Below, piece after piece: positions 54,701 to 64,000 of a stretch of DNA of 64,000 bases. This DNA comes from Hexactinellida sp. DTS-2022. Lineage: Eukaryota; Porifera; Hexactinellida. The translations under genes and the position numbers were made by a program. The notes beneath the pieces are model-generated. The model was not told the origin of the DNA. It saw nothing but the letters and a program-made list of their open reading frames with translations, and searched no databases. The stretch's first letter is position 1. Every line of letters starts with the position of its first letter. The stretch spans positions 14,391,624-14,455,623 of the forward strand of contig JAPNXP010000002.1 in assembly GCA_028753945.1 (NCBI GenBank), in the 5' to 3' direction.

Positions 54701-57700
54701 AATGGCAAAGGGACATGAAGCGGTTAAAGGGACACGAAGCGGTTAAAGGGACACGAAGCGGTTAAAGGGACACGAAGCGGTTAAAGGGACACGAAGCGGT
54801 TAAAGGGACACGAAGCGGTTAAAGGGACACGAAGCGGTTAAAGGGACACGAAGCGGTTAAAGGGACACGAAGCGGTTAAAGGGACATGTAGCGGTTAAAG
54901 GGACACGAAGCGGTTAAAGGGACATGAAGCAGTTAAAGGGACACGAAGCGGTTAAAGGGACACGAAGCGGTTAAAGGGACACGAAGCGGTTAAAGGGACA
55001 TGAAGCGGTTAAAGGGACACGAAGCGTTTAAAGGGACACGAAGCGGTTAAAGGGACACGAAGCGGTTAAAGGGACACGAAGCGGTTAAAGGGACACGAAG
55101 CGGTTAAAGGGACATGAAGCAGTTAAAGGGACACGAAGCGGTTAAAGGGACACGAAGCGGTTAAAGGGACACGAAGCGGTTAAAGGGACATTAAGCGAAT
55201 AAAGGGACACGTATCGGTTATAGCCTATAGGGATATGTAATGGCAAAGGGACATGAAGCGGTTAAAGGGACACGAAGCGGTTAAAGGGACACGAAGCGGT
55301 TAAAGGGACACGAAGCGGTTAAAGGGACATGAAGCGGTTAAAGGGACACGAAGCGGTTAAAGGGACATGAAGCAGTTAAAGGGACACGAAGCGGTTAAAG
55401 GGACACGAAGCGGTTAAAGGGACATTAAGCGAATAAAGGGACACGTATCGGTTATAGCCTATAGGGATATGTAATGGCAAAGGGACATGAAGCGGTTAAA
55501 GGGACACGAAGCGGTTAAAGGGACACGAAGCGGTTAAAGGGACACGAAGCGGTTAAAGGGACATGAAGCGGTTAAAGGGACACGAAGCGGTTAAAGGGAC
55601 ACGAAGCAGTTAAAGGGACACGAAGCGGTTAAAGGGACACGAAGCGGTTAAAGGGACACGAAGCGGTTAAAGGGACATGAAGCAGTTAAAGGGACACGAA
55701 GCGGTTAAAGGGACACGAAGCAGTTAAACGGACACGAAGCGGTTAAAGGGACATTAAGCAAATAAAGGGACACGTATCGGTTATAGCCTATAGGGATATG
55801 TAATGGCAAAGGGACATGAAGCGGTTAAAGGGACACGAAGCGGTTAAAGGGACACGAAGCGGTTAAAGGGACATGAAGCGGTTAAACGGACACGAAGCGG
55901 TTAAAGGGACACGAAGCGGTTAAACGGACACGAAGCGGTTAAAGGGACACGAAGCGGTTAAAGGGACACGAAGCGGTTAAAGGGACATGAAGCGGTTAAA
56001 CGGACACGAAGCGGTTAAAGGGACACGAAGCGGTTAAAGGGACATGAAGCGGTTAAAGGGACACGAAGCGGTTAAAGGGACACGAAGCGGTTAAAGGGAC
56101 ACGAAGCGGTTAAAGGGACATGAAGCGGTTAAAGGGACACGAAGCGGTTAAAGGGACACGAAGCGTTTAAAGGGACACGAAGCGGTTAAAGGGACACGAA
56201 GCGGTTAAAGGGACACGAAGCGGTTAAAGGGACACGAAGCGGTTAAAGGGACATGAAGCAGTTAAAGGGACACGAAGCGGTTAAAGGGACACGAAGCAGT
56301 TAAACGGACACGAAGCGGTTAAAGGGACATTAAGCAAATAAAGGGACACGTATCGGTTATAGCCTATAGGGATATGTAATGGCAAAGGGACATGAAGCGG
56401 TTAAAGGGACACGAAGCGGTTAAAGGGACACGAAGCGGTTAAAGGGACATGAAGCGGTTAAACGGACACGAAGCGGTTAAAGGGACACGAAGCGGTTAAA
56501 CGGACACGAAGCGGTTAAAGGGACACGAAGCGGTTAAAGGGACACGAAGCGGTTAAAGGGACATGAAGCGGTTAAACGGACACGAAGCGGTTAAAGGGAC
56601 ACGAAGCGGTTAAAGGGACATGAAGCGGTTAAAGGGACACGAAGCGGTTAAAGGGACACGAAGCGGTTAAAGGGACATGAAGCGGTTAAACGGACACGAA
56701 GCGGTTAAAGGAACACGAAACGGTTAAAGGGACACAAAGCAGTTAAACGGACACGAAGCAGTTAAACGGACACGAAGCGGTTAAACGGACACGAAGCGGT
56801 TAAAGGGACACGAAGCGGTTAAAGGGACACGAAGCGGTTAAAGGGACACGAAGCGGTTAAAGGGACACGAAGCAGTTAAAGGGACATGAAGCAGTTAAAG
56901 GGACACGAAGCGGTTAAAGGGACACGAAGCAGTTAAAGGGACACGAAGCGGTTAAACGGACACGAAGCGGTTAAAGGGACACGAAGCGGTTAAAGGGACA
57001 CGAAGCGGTTAAAGGGACACGAAGCGGTTAAAGGGACATTAAGCGAATAAAGGGACACGTATCGGTTATAGCCTACAGGGATATGTAATGGCAAAGGGAC
57101 ATGAAGCGGTTAAAGGGACACGAAGCGGTTAAAGGGACACGAAGCGTTTAAAGGGACACGAAGCGGTTAAAGGGACACGAAGCGGTTAAAGGGACATGAA
57201 GCAGTTAAAGGGACACGAAGCGGTTAAAGGGACACGAAGCGGTTAAAGGGACACGAAGCGGTTAAAGGGACATTAAGCAAATAAAGGGACACGTATCGGT
57301 TATAGACTATAGGGATATGTAATGGCAAAGGGACATGAAGCGGTTAAAGGGACACGAAGCGGTTAAAGGGACACGAAGCGGTTAAAGGGACACGAAGCGG
57401 TTAAAGGGACACGAAGCGGTTAAAGGGACACGAAGCGGTTAAAGGGACACGAAGCGGTTAAACGGACACGAAGCGGTTAAACGGACACGAAGCGGTTAAA
57501 GGGACACGAAGCGGTTAAAGGGACACGAAGCGGTTAAAGGGACACGAAGCAGTTAAAGGGACACGAAGCGGTTAAACGGACACGAAGCGGTTAAACGGAC
57601 ACGAAGCGGTTAAAGGGACACGAAGCGGTTAAAGGGACACGAAGCAGTTAAACGGACACGAAGCGGTTAAAGGGACACGAAGCGGTTAAAGGGACACGAA

Positions 57701-57888
57701 GCGGTTAAAGGGACACGAAGCAGTTAAACGGACACGAAGCGGTTAAAGGGACATGTAGCGGTTAATGGGACACGAAGCGGTTAAAGGGACACGAAGCGGT
57801 TAAAGGGACACGAAGCGGTTAAAGGGACATGAAGCGGTTAAAGGGACATGAAGCGGTTAAAGGGACTTTATGTGGTTAAAAGGACACG
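51726..57888. repeat. 6.2-kb minisatellite, 19-bp unit, with recurring marker block
   Basis: The unit is GGTTAAAGGGACACGAAGC, 19 bp, in about 320 near-perfect head-to-tail copies. Common variants are CACGAAGC/CATGAAGC, GCGG/GCAG and AAAGGG/AAACGG. A distinct block, about 60 bp (CATTAAGCGAATAAAGGGAC, then CACGTATCGGTTATAGCC, then TATAGGGATATGTAATGGCA), occurs twelve times, near 51851, 52651, 53361, 54161, 54451, 54671, 55211, 55441, 55771, 56351, 57061 and 57291. It marks larger repeated segments. Stops occur in all frames of a unit series, so it is not coding. Both edges show degenerate units. Confidence 0.97.
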
Positions 57889-58136
57889 GACTGTTTTACT
57901 CGTCGTAGTAATTTTGTTTAAAATTTTTGCATTTACTATTTTTTACCCATCCATTTAAACCTATATTTATCTTCCTATTCCATTTTGCATGCATTTTCTT
58001 ATCTATATTCATTTCAAATACTATTTTTTCTCGCGTCCTTTTAACTCAACTTGTCGTGGTTTATAGTAGAAACAATAGTATTATTTATTGTATTACAATT
58101 TACGACGTAATATTAGACAGAATGGAATTGTAATAG

Positions 58137-59423
58137 TTAAGCTAAGGTGTCCAGTTTCTCCTTGAGCAGTTTGATCTTGCGAATCGCGGCTTCTATCGTG
58201 CTGTCTTTCTTCGCGAAGCAGACTCTGACCAGCGTGTCTCCTATCACCTCGTTCTTCTTGCTGCAGAAAGGTGTCACGGGGATCGTGGCGAGTCCAATTT
58301 CCCGAATCATCCACTTTGAGAACGTGACGTCATACGCCTCTGCGGGCGTGTCTTTAGTGGCGGCTACGGCTGCCAGTCTGGGCACGCGCATGAGCATGAA
58401 GTAGGTGCCGCTCGGCTTGACTGGACAGAGGCCGGCCTCAGCCAGGGCCGCGAAGATACGGTCTCTCTTCCCCTCCAGCTCCCGACTCAGCTCGGACAGG
58501 TAGCTCCCGGGCGAGCCCAGGAGCGCCGCCTCTCGGTTGATGCCCGCCGCGACTGCCAGCTGCAGGGGGGTGCACCCGTGGTGCGAAGTCGCCTTCAGCA
58601 CGCACTCCAGTCTCCCGATGAGCGCCGCGGGGCCCACTGCCCAGCCCAGCTTCCAGCCGGTGACAGAGAACATCTTTCCCGCCGAGAACACGGAGAGCGT
58701 TCTCTCCCACATCCCCTCGAGAGCTGCCACCCGCTCCAGCCGCCGGCCCCCGTACACCATCCACTCGTACACCTCGTCCGAGACCAGCAGCAGGTCGTGT
58801 CTCCGACACAGGGCCGCCACCACTCCGATCTCCTCCGCGCTCATGGACTTCCCCAGAGGGTTGTTCGGGTTGTTCAGCAGCAGCAGAGAAGTCTTCGCAG
58901 TCACAGCTGACTCGAGCTTAGCGGGGTCGAGTCTCCAGTCATCAGTGCTGCTGGGGCCCTGCGTGTTGTGAGCGTCGAACGGCACGAACACTGGAGTGGC
59001 GCCGCAGAGCTCGATGAGAGAGGCGTAGCTCTCGAACGCGGGCTCCAGCAGCAGCACCTCCTCCCCGCCTCGCAGCAGCCCCCGCAGCGCCAGGTAGAGC
59101 ACCCCGTAGGCGCCCACGCAGCTGACCACCTCCTCCTCTCGCAGCTGGCGGCCCAGCAGCGGCGAGTAGAACTGCCGGACCGCCGCGATGAGGGCGGGGT
59201 CCCCTGCGGAAGGGGGCAGTCGGTGCGCTGAGGGGTCCCTCGCTACCCGGGCCAGCGCCGCCAGCAAGAAGTCGGGGGGGTCGAAATCTGGGAACCCCTG
59301 TCCCAGGCTGACCACTTCCCGTCCCTCCAGGAGAGCGTTGAACTCGACCCACACATTCTTACGGTCTCCCTCGCAGTGTTTGGCCACGAATCGCTTCTTG
59401 GAAAGTTTCGCCTCGCTGCTCAT
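58137..59423 (-). CDS. KYAT: Kynurenine aminotransferase / cysteine-S-conjugate beta-lyase
   Basis: 428 residues, intronless, GC-rich. Fold-type I aminotransferase: SLGQGFPDFDPPDF at the start (substrate-side Gly), NNPNNPLGK (184-192), SDEVYE with D216 and Y219 contacting PLP, PLP-binding K250 in FSAGKMFSVTGWKLGW, and C-terminal R400 in VRVCFAKKD that binds the substrate carboxylate. Motifs match animal KYAT1/KYAT3, which convert kynurenine to kynurenic acid and glutamine to 2-oxoglutaramate. There is no clear mitochondrial leader, so it is probably cytosolic like KYAT1. The region EGDRKNVWVEF near residue 18 is family-typical. Which of the two paralogues it corresponds to is uncertain. Confidence 0.95.
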   Translation of the reverse strand: MSSEAKLSKKRFVAKHCEGDRKNVWVEFNALLEGREVVSLGQGFPDFDPPDFLLAALARVARDPSAHRLPPSAGDPALIAAVRQFYSPLLGRQLREEEVVSCVGAYGVLYLALRGLLRGGEEVLLLEPAFESYASLIELCGATPVFVPFDAHNTQGPSSTDDWRLDPAKLESAVTAKTSLLLLNNPNNPLGKSMSAEEIGVVAALCRRHDLLLVSDEVYEWMVYGGRRLERVAALEGMWERTLSVFSAGKMFSVTGWKLGWAVGPAALIGRLECVLKATSHHGCTPLQLAVAAGINREAALLGSPGSYLSELSRELEGKRDRIFAALAEAGLCPVKPSGTYFMLMRVPRLAAVAATKDTPAEAYDVTFSKWMIREIGLATIPVTPFCSKKNEVIGDTLVRVCFAKKDSTIEAAIRKIKLLKEKLDTLA

Positions 59424-59650
59424 TAATTAATGATCCCTGTTCGTTAAAATTGTCTTCAAAACAGGATTTATATATATTTTATTAATACGTATATCATGTG
59501 GAAACCAAAGGAGGGCACAGTTAACCAAAAGGTTAAGTTCGTTAACCGTTAATTAATCCGGCAATTCGTTAAAAATGTAACGGAAGTTAACGATAAACCG
59601 TCTTTAACGTTGATCTATATTATACAAACAACAACAAAATCCTTATAGTA
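59424..59650. other. 5' flank of the aminotransferase
   Basis: AT-rich, with repeated GTTAAC-type words (GGTTAAGTTCGTTAACCGTTAATTAA near 59530) reading partly as inverted copies. Probably promoter DNA of the minus-strand gene or decayed repeat. Confidence 0.4.
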
Positions 59651-61173
59651 AAAAGTCCAGTGCGCATGCGCATGAGACCCAGTGTGCATGCGCATTAACC
59701 CCAGTGCGCATGCGCATTAACCCCAGTGTGCATGCGCATTAACCCCAGTGTGCATGCGCATTAAAATTGCGGTTGGCCTGGAATGTGAGACTAAAACTGA
59801 AAATGGCTGTTTTCTACTTATACTAATGACCCCAAGTCATCCTTTTTAATAGGCCAATAATTTGTGTGAATAATATATATATATGTAAAATAATTTAATA
59901 AACTATTCGAAATTCTGGGTCTAACGAACTTACCAAGTTACAAGATGGCTGAAAAACTAACGTTCTGTGATTTACACGTTTCAAATCCTACCATAAATGC
60001 TCTTAATCCTGAAATATCTGATGACAAGATTACCTCATTGGAATCATAGGCGTCAAGTTTTGGAAAATATAATCAAAGATGGGGGAGCCACTTGGGGGGG
60101 CCACTGGGATCTTTACTAAATATTTCCAGATTTGTTTCTTTAGAAACAAAATCAGGATATATTGAGTAACAAACGTGATTCTCACCTTCTATCATCCCTT
60201 GGTCGATCAAAAGGACCACTTTCATATAAAAATTAAATCGACCGACAGGTCCGGGTGTTGCTCCCAGCCCCCCCCCCAAAAACCCCAAACTTGGCGCCTA
60301 TGATTGGAATTACAAGTCTAGGGGACTTCTACAACAGGTAATTATTAGATCTTCAATAAAACGTCGATTATATTATCCAAACAGCGCGAAGACAACAAAA
60401 TTTATATAATTTTCAGACTTATAATCTCGCATGTTGTAACGAACTGTATGTAGTGAACCAACTAAGAACAAAATGAAGATGATATTAAATAACAATAGTT
60501 TTGTTGCGTGTAAAATTGTATTATTGTATTGAATTTGAAACGTATTTAGAGCTTTCTCTTTCTACTGAATAAATATGCTAAATACATAAAACAGCAAATA
60601 CTTGATGAGATTTTTTTGGAGCCTGGCGCAAGTCGCAAGTATTTTGCTTTCAAAATGATTTCTAAAATTAATACATTTATATGGAGCATAATGTACTTCC
60701 GGTGTTAATAATTCCTAGTAATTGGAATTTTTGAATTAAATTTTCAGTGAATTATAGAGATTGCTAAATATGCAATAAAAAAATTAAACTTGTTTTTTTT
60801 GGAAGGTGAGGGTTCAGCCTTATTCAACTTGGGGGTCGGGCCTTGACTTTCTATAAATGAGATAATTTAAGAATAAAGTAACGAACCTAATTGGCAGTGG
60901 ACAATCCAAGAGATGAGTTTCCTTAACGTTTCTACATTCATAGTTGAGAAATCTTTTTCTAATAATGAGTTCATTTCCTTATCCTGGGCAGGTTTTCGAA
61001 ATAGGAAAAAGAAATCAAAAAAGAATTAATACGTACTATACCAAATGGAATGACAGTAGACGCGTGCGATGCGTGTTGAGCCTAATGCGCATGCGCACTG
61101 GGGTTAATGCGCATGCGCACTGGGGTTAATGTGCATGCACACTGGGTCTCATGCGCATGCGCACTGGACTTTT
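59651..61173. mobile_element. 1.5-kb inverted-repeat element with palindromic 22-bp subrepeats
   Basis: Both ends begin with AAAAGTCCAGTGCGCATGCG in inverted orientation, and TA flanks each side (59649-59650 and 61174-61175). The terminal repeats of about 100 bp are built from a 22-bp unit (CCAGTGCGCATGCGCATTAA plus CC): five at 59661, 59683, 59705, 59727 and 59749, and four inverted at 61086, 61108, 61130 and 61152. The order of unit variants is mirrored at the two ends. The interior is AT-rich, has no long open frame, and contains a nested hAT MITE. Probably a non-autonomous DNA transposon with a TA target site. Confidence 0.75.
60045..60302. mobile_element. hAT-type MITE, 258 bp, nested in the inverted-repeat element
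   Basis: Ends CATAGGCGTCAAGTTTTGG and CCAAACTTGGCGCCTATG form an imperfect inverted repeat. Exact 8-bp duplications ATTGGAAT lie at 60037-60044 and 60303-60310. Confidence 0.87.
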
Positions 61174-61175
61174 TA

Positions 61176-62043
61176 ATACCTCACAAAATCAGCTTTTTTG
61201 CTCTAAAAAAAATAGTGCTAAAACTATAAAATGAAGTCAAACTGTATTTTCGTCCTATAAATCCTGTGAAATTTTGATCCCATTAAGCAGTTAAATCTAT
61301 TAACCGGTGGCTCTATTAAGCGAGTCGAGTGTATACCAGTGCACGACGAAATGAAATTTTGATGGTGGCCAATTAAAAGTAATTAATTCGATGTGGCATA
61401 ATTAATTGATTATTATTTGAAATTTGAGCATTTTAGAAATATGTTGTAAAAGTAATTTAGTACACTGCACTCTATGTTCACTCCATTGAGATATCTGGTA
61501 TCCTAGCAGAGCTGTCTCTGCAGGAACCAGGAGAGGTGTGAGATTACTCATAAATGATATTTCCTTTCATTACATTCCTGGATGGAGTCACTATGTGCAT
61601 CAGAAGGGGCGGCACACAAACAGATGCCACATTCCACTCAGTTCCACCACCTAGCTCTGCTATAAGATACGAGACACATTCTCTATAGCATTCTACTAAC
61701 AAACAACTTTCCTTTTTTTAACAACTGACTAGCTAAAGATTTTCTACTCGTACAGCCAACCGCTGCCAAATCCAATATTGGTATACTATTTAGTTTTGCT
61801 CGATTTGGGGGAGTATCCTTTCGGAAACACTAAATACTTAGGTATTAGCATTTAGCAGTACACCCTGTAAGAAGATTAAAATTAAAATCTTGTCTGCCAT
61901 CCGTAATTTTAATATTTGGATGAAAACAAGTCATTTATTAGCAATTTAGCATGGACTAATTGTTATTGCAACAGTATTAGCTAATAAGGTGCAATAATTC
62001 TATCCGATTAACAAGATTCAATATATTCCTCTAAGTTCCAACT
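61176..62043. other. Intergenic upstream of the GST, nothing recognised
   Basis: 868 bp, AT-rich, no gene or clear repeat. It contains the GST promoter region, without a recognised element. Confidence 0.45.
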
Positions 62044-62727
62044 ATGTCAAGCCTCAAGTTGTTCTCTGACTTGCTGTCCCAGCCCTGCAGATCCGTGGTC
62101 CTGCTCCTAGAGGCTAATGCCATTCCTTACGAGCAAGTGTATGTCAGTCTCATGAAAGGAGAGCAGCAGACAAACCCAGAGCTGAGAGCTGCCAACCCGA
62201 ACTGCATGCTCCCTACAATAATAGACGGTTCCTTCTCTCTCTACGAGAGCGGGGCAATCCTACGCTACATCTGTTCCTCCCGACAGCTGGCAGATCACTG
62301 GTACCCTAAGGACGTGAAGAAGAGGGCGCTGGTCGACCAGTATCTCGACTGGCATCACTCTCTGCGGACAGGGCACTTCGTACACCGCTACGTTCTCAAG
62401 AAGCCGGCCACGGATCCTGCGGTGGTAGAGACAAAGGAAAAGTTAATGAAAGCGTGTGGCATTCTTAACGATCACACCCTGCGCGAGAGCAAGTTCATAG
62501 CAGGCGATGAGATCTCCATAGCAGACATACAGGCTTTGAATGAGATCACTCAGTTCTGGATGGTGGGCAAAGATGTCTACAAGGGATATCCTAACCTAGA
62601 GAGGTGGGTAGGGGACTGCACCAAGGCACTGCAGCCGCATCTCGACAAGGCATACGCCGAGGTGTACAGAGCGAGAGACGAGGGTGTGTTCGGAACAGAC
62701 CCGGAGCCTCTCAAGCCAGGGAAGTAG
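62044..62727 (+). CDS. Glutathione S-transferase, theta class
   Basis: 227 residues, intronless. The thioredoxin-like N-terminal domain (1-80) starts SLKLFSDLLSQPCRSV, where the Ser in the LSQPCRS stretch corresponds to the catalytic Ser of theta GSTs. NPNCMLPTIIDG has the cis-Pro of the glutathione site, and YESGAILRYI has the gamma-glutamyl-binding ES pair. The helical C-terminal domain contains DQYLDWHHSLRTG and FIAGDEISIADIQALNEI, the N-capping box of theta/other GSTs. Cytosolic conjugation of glutathione to electrophiles is expected. The length is close to the usual 230-240. Confidence 0.92.
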   Translation: MSSLKLFSDLLSQPCRSVVLLLEANAIPYEQVYVSLMKGEQQTNPELRAANPNCMLPTIIDGSFSLYESGAILRYICSSRQLADHWYPKDVKKRALVDQYLDWHHSLRTGHFVHRYVLKKPATDPAVVETKEKLMKACGILNDHTLRESKFIAGDEISIADIQALNEITQFWMVGKDVYKGYPNLERWVGDCTKALQPHLDKAYAEVYRARDEGVFGTDPEPLKPGK

Positions 62728-63192
62728 CGGAGTTCTCGCTGAGACAACGATTTATACATTAGGTTTTTAGTTGCGTATTTATTCGATTATTTTTATTATT
62801 TTACATTTAGTGTTCGAATGTACTATTGTAGTAAATTGTATATTTCTTGTGTGCAAATACGGAACCGTTAAGAGGGTTAATTAATTAAAGGTATAAATTT
62901 AAGGAGCATCCTTATATGTAGACGTCTATGAAAGCCCATACAAACTAAGCTAAAAATTTTTTAGACCAAAAGCCCCTGCCGTCTATGGGTAATACTATTT
63001 TATATGTAAGAAAACCTGGTCTAGAAATAGACGGTCTACATACAAGTTATTTCAAATTTAAGGTACTACGTATTCGCCTTCAAATTGCTTACTGAAGATA
63101 TCTACCATTGGCACATAATGCTATGAGAATTTAGTTAGTCTGTACACAATTCTTAAATATAACCAAATTATAAAAACCAATAAATATAAGTA
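62728..63192. other. Intergenic with a 136-bp palindromic repeat
   Basis: 62911-63046 starts CTTATATGTAGACGTCTA and ends TAGACGGTCTACATACAAG, an imperfect inverted repeat with a second inner pair around GTCTA. Probably a small MITE; no certain target duplication was found. Confidence 0.5.
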
Positions 63193-63825
63193 TCAAAACA
63201 TGAGATCTGTGAGAATACAATAGAATAGCCAGGTAGCACCTAACAGTGTGTATGACGTCAGAAGTGAGTAGCCAGATGATACGAGGGTTGTATTGAATGT
63301 GTCTGGTCTGACGTAGGGTAGCACGCATGCGTCACTAACTCTCCTCGCCACACAGAATGATATGTCTGTCAGAGACAGATCGAGGAATGAGTCTATATCG
63401 TAGTTCGTATCAGCTGTTACAGAAAGCGTCAGTTTAGTAACTAGGTAGAATCTAGCATTGGCAGAATAGTTCCCAGCTGTTATTGCATAACAGTCTGATA
63501 CGTTGTATAAGGCACTGATGCGGTGTCCTGCCGGTAGGAACTCAAAGTCTGCGGCAGAGGGAGGGAAGCGTTTGGCCACGGGACACACGAATCTAACAGC
63601 TGTTCCTCCTTCTGTTAGCGATAGAATTGGACCAGGGATGTGGTCCAGCGGAGTGCGGCGAGTAAGGAACAGGAGACCCGTCGTGTACTTGTTGGTGAGA
63701 TTAAATCTGAATAGGACCGGTTCATCTATCAGGAACACCTCTTTAATCGGATAGAATGAGTACTCTATGTAGCAGTACACAGGAGCTAATAGCAGCAGTG
63801 TTGCAATAGCTCTAATTAATTGCAT
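63193..63825 (-). CDS. Small secreted or membrane-anchored beta-sandwich protein
   Basis: 210 residues, intronless. Residues 1-18 (MQLIRAIATLLLLAPVYC) are a clear signal peptide. The body is beta-rich with several N-glycosylation sequons (NLT, NVS, NYS, NTT) and four Cys. The run LIDEPVLFRFNLTNKYT, TPLDHIPGP, KRFPPSAADFEFLPAGHRI and YAITAGNYSANARFYL resembles the Ig-like domain in front of M35 (deuterolysin-type) metalloproteases, including the 'TPL', 'KR.PP' and 'PG' positions. No HExxH protease motif follows. The C-terminus is a hydrophobic segment (SLLTSYTLLGATWLFYCIL), so it may be a GPI-anchored or type I membrane protein. Function unknown. The domain resemblance is from memory of pattern and is tentative. 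Confidence 0.6.
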   Translation of the reverse strand: MQLIRAIATLLLLAPVYCYIEYSFYPIKEVFLIDEPVLFRFNLTNKYTTGLLFLTRRTPLDHIPGPILSLTEGGTAVRFVCPVAKRFPPSAADFEFLPAGHRISALYNVSDCYAITAGNYSANARFYLVTKLTLSVTADTNYDIDSFLDLSLTDISFCVARRVSDACVLPYVRPDTFNTTLVSSGYSLLTSYTLLGATWLFYCILTDLMF

Positions 63826-64000
63826 CTACAAGAGACTGTTCAATTAATTAGGCCATGCTAAATAAATGACTTGTTCTTCATCCGAATCTTTTTAGAAACA
63901 GACAGAGGAAGGAATTTTATATGCAAAATGTTCTATAAAATTTGTGTTGAGCACCCCATGGGCGGTCAACCGGTTAACCGTGGCGAGGAATCGATTGGTA
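63826..64000. other. Terminal intergenic sequence
   Basis: 175 bp upstream of the minus-strand secreted-protein gene. No feature recognised. Confidence 0.4.

Noticed and set aside
51726-57888. CRISPR-like array
   Set aside because: The 19-bp units are contiguous with no unique spacers, and the DNA is eukaryotic. It is a minisatellite.
51726-57888. Telomeric or subtelomeric repeat
   Set aside because: The unit GGTTAAAGGGACACGAAGC is not TTAGGG-like, and genes continue on both sides.

Overview
The window is animal nuclear DNA. The genes are typical opisthokont or animal housekeeping genes: SRP receptor alpha, RalGAP alpha, PDE6D, SLC25A44, UQCC1, a CENP-E-type kinesin, a HINT-type hydrolase and kynurenine aminotransferase. 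Introns are few and mostly short (55-520 bp, GT-AG), and several large genes have none, including a 2087-codon reading frame. Coding DNA is GC-rich in places (RalGAP alpha, aminotransferase) and lies in AT-rich intergenic DNA full of small DNA transposons. A compact, intron-poor genome with orphan 7-TM receptors and a Frizzled-like receptor suggests an early-branching metazoan. A sponge is my best guess, but this is inference and not proven here.

Layout. 1-12.3 kb: 3' part of a mitochondrial-clan cytochrome P450, a repeat-rich gap, UQCC1, a calmodulin-like protein and a CENP-E-like kinesin. 13-16.1 kb: two divergently transcribed orphan 7-TM genes. 15.8-33.6 kb: an 8.4-kb tandem segmental duplication. 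Each copy carries an isopenicillin-N-synthase-like 2OG oxygenase, a five-exon Frizzled-like receptor without a cysteine-rich domain, a METTL27-like methyltransferase, a foldback repeat and a broken CDC27 fragment. The joint between the copies holds about 1.1 kb of new DNA whose small exon splices in frame to the truncated 7-TM gene. 33.6-35.7 kb: nested hAT-type MITEs. 35.7-51.5 kb: neurochondrin-like, SRPRA, RalGAP alpha, PDE6D, SLC25A44 and HINT, all on the + strand. 51.7-57.9 kb: a 6.2-kb minisatellite of 19-bp units with a recurring marker block. 58.1-63.8 kb: kynurenine aminotransferase (-), a 1.5-kb inverted-repeat element with palindromic 22-bp subrepeats, a theta-class GST (+) and a small secreted/membrane protein (-).

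The genes are mostly independent eukaryotic units, not operons. The strongest candidates for something new are: a disordered block in the CENP-E-like kinesin with twelve QT-centred motifs matching the dynein light chain LC8 consensus; the chimeric gene made at the duplication joint; the duplicated CRD-less Frizzled-like receptor; and the inverted-repeat element whose ends carry nine NRF1-like palindromes.

Exon boundaries were set by hand from splice consensus and reading frame. Family names rest on recognised motifs. No database search was run.
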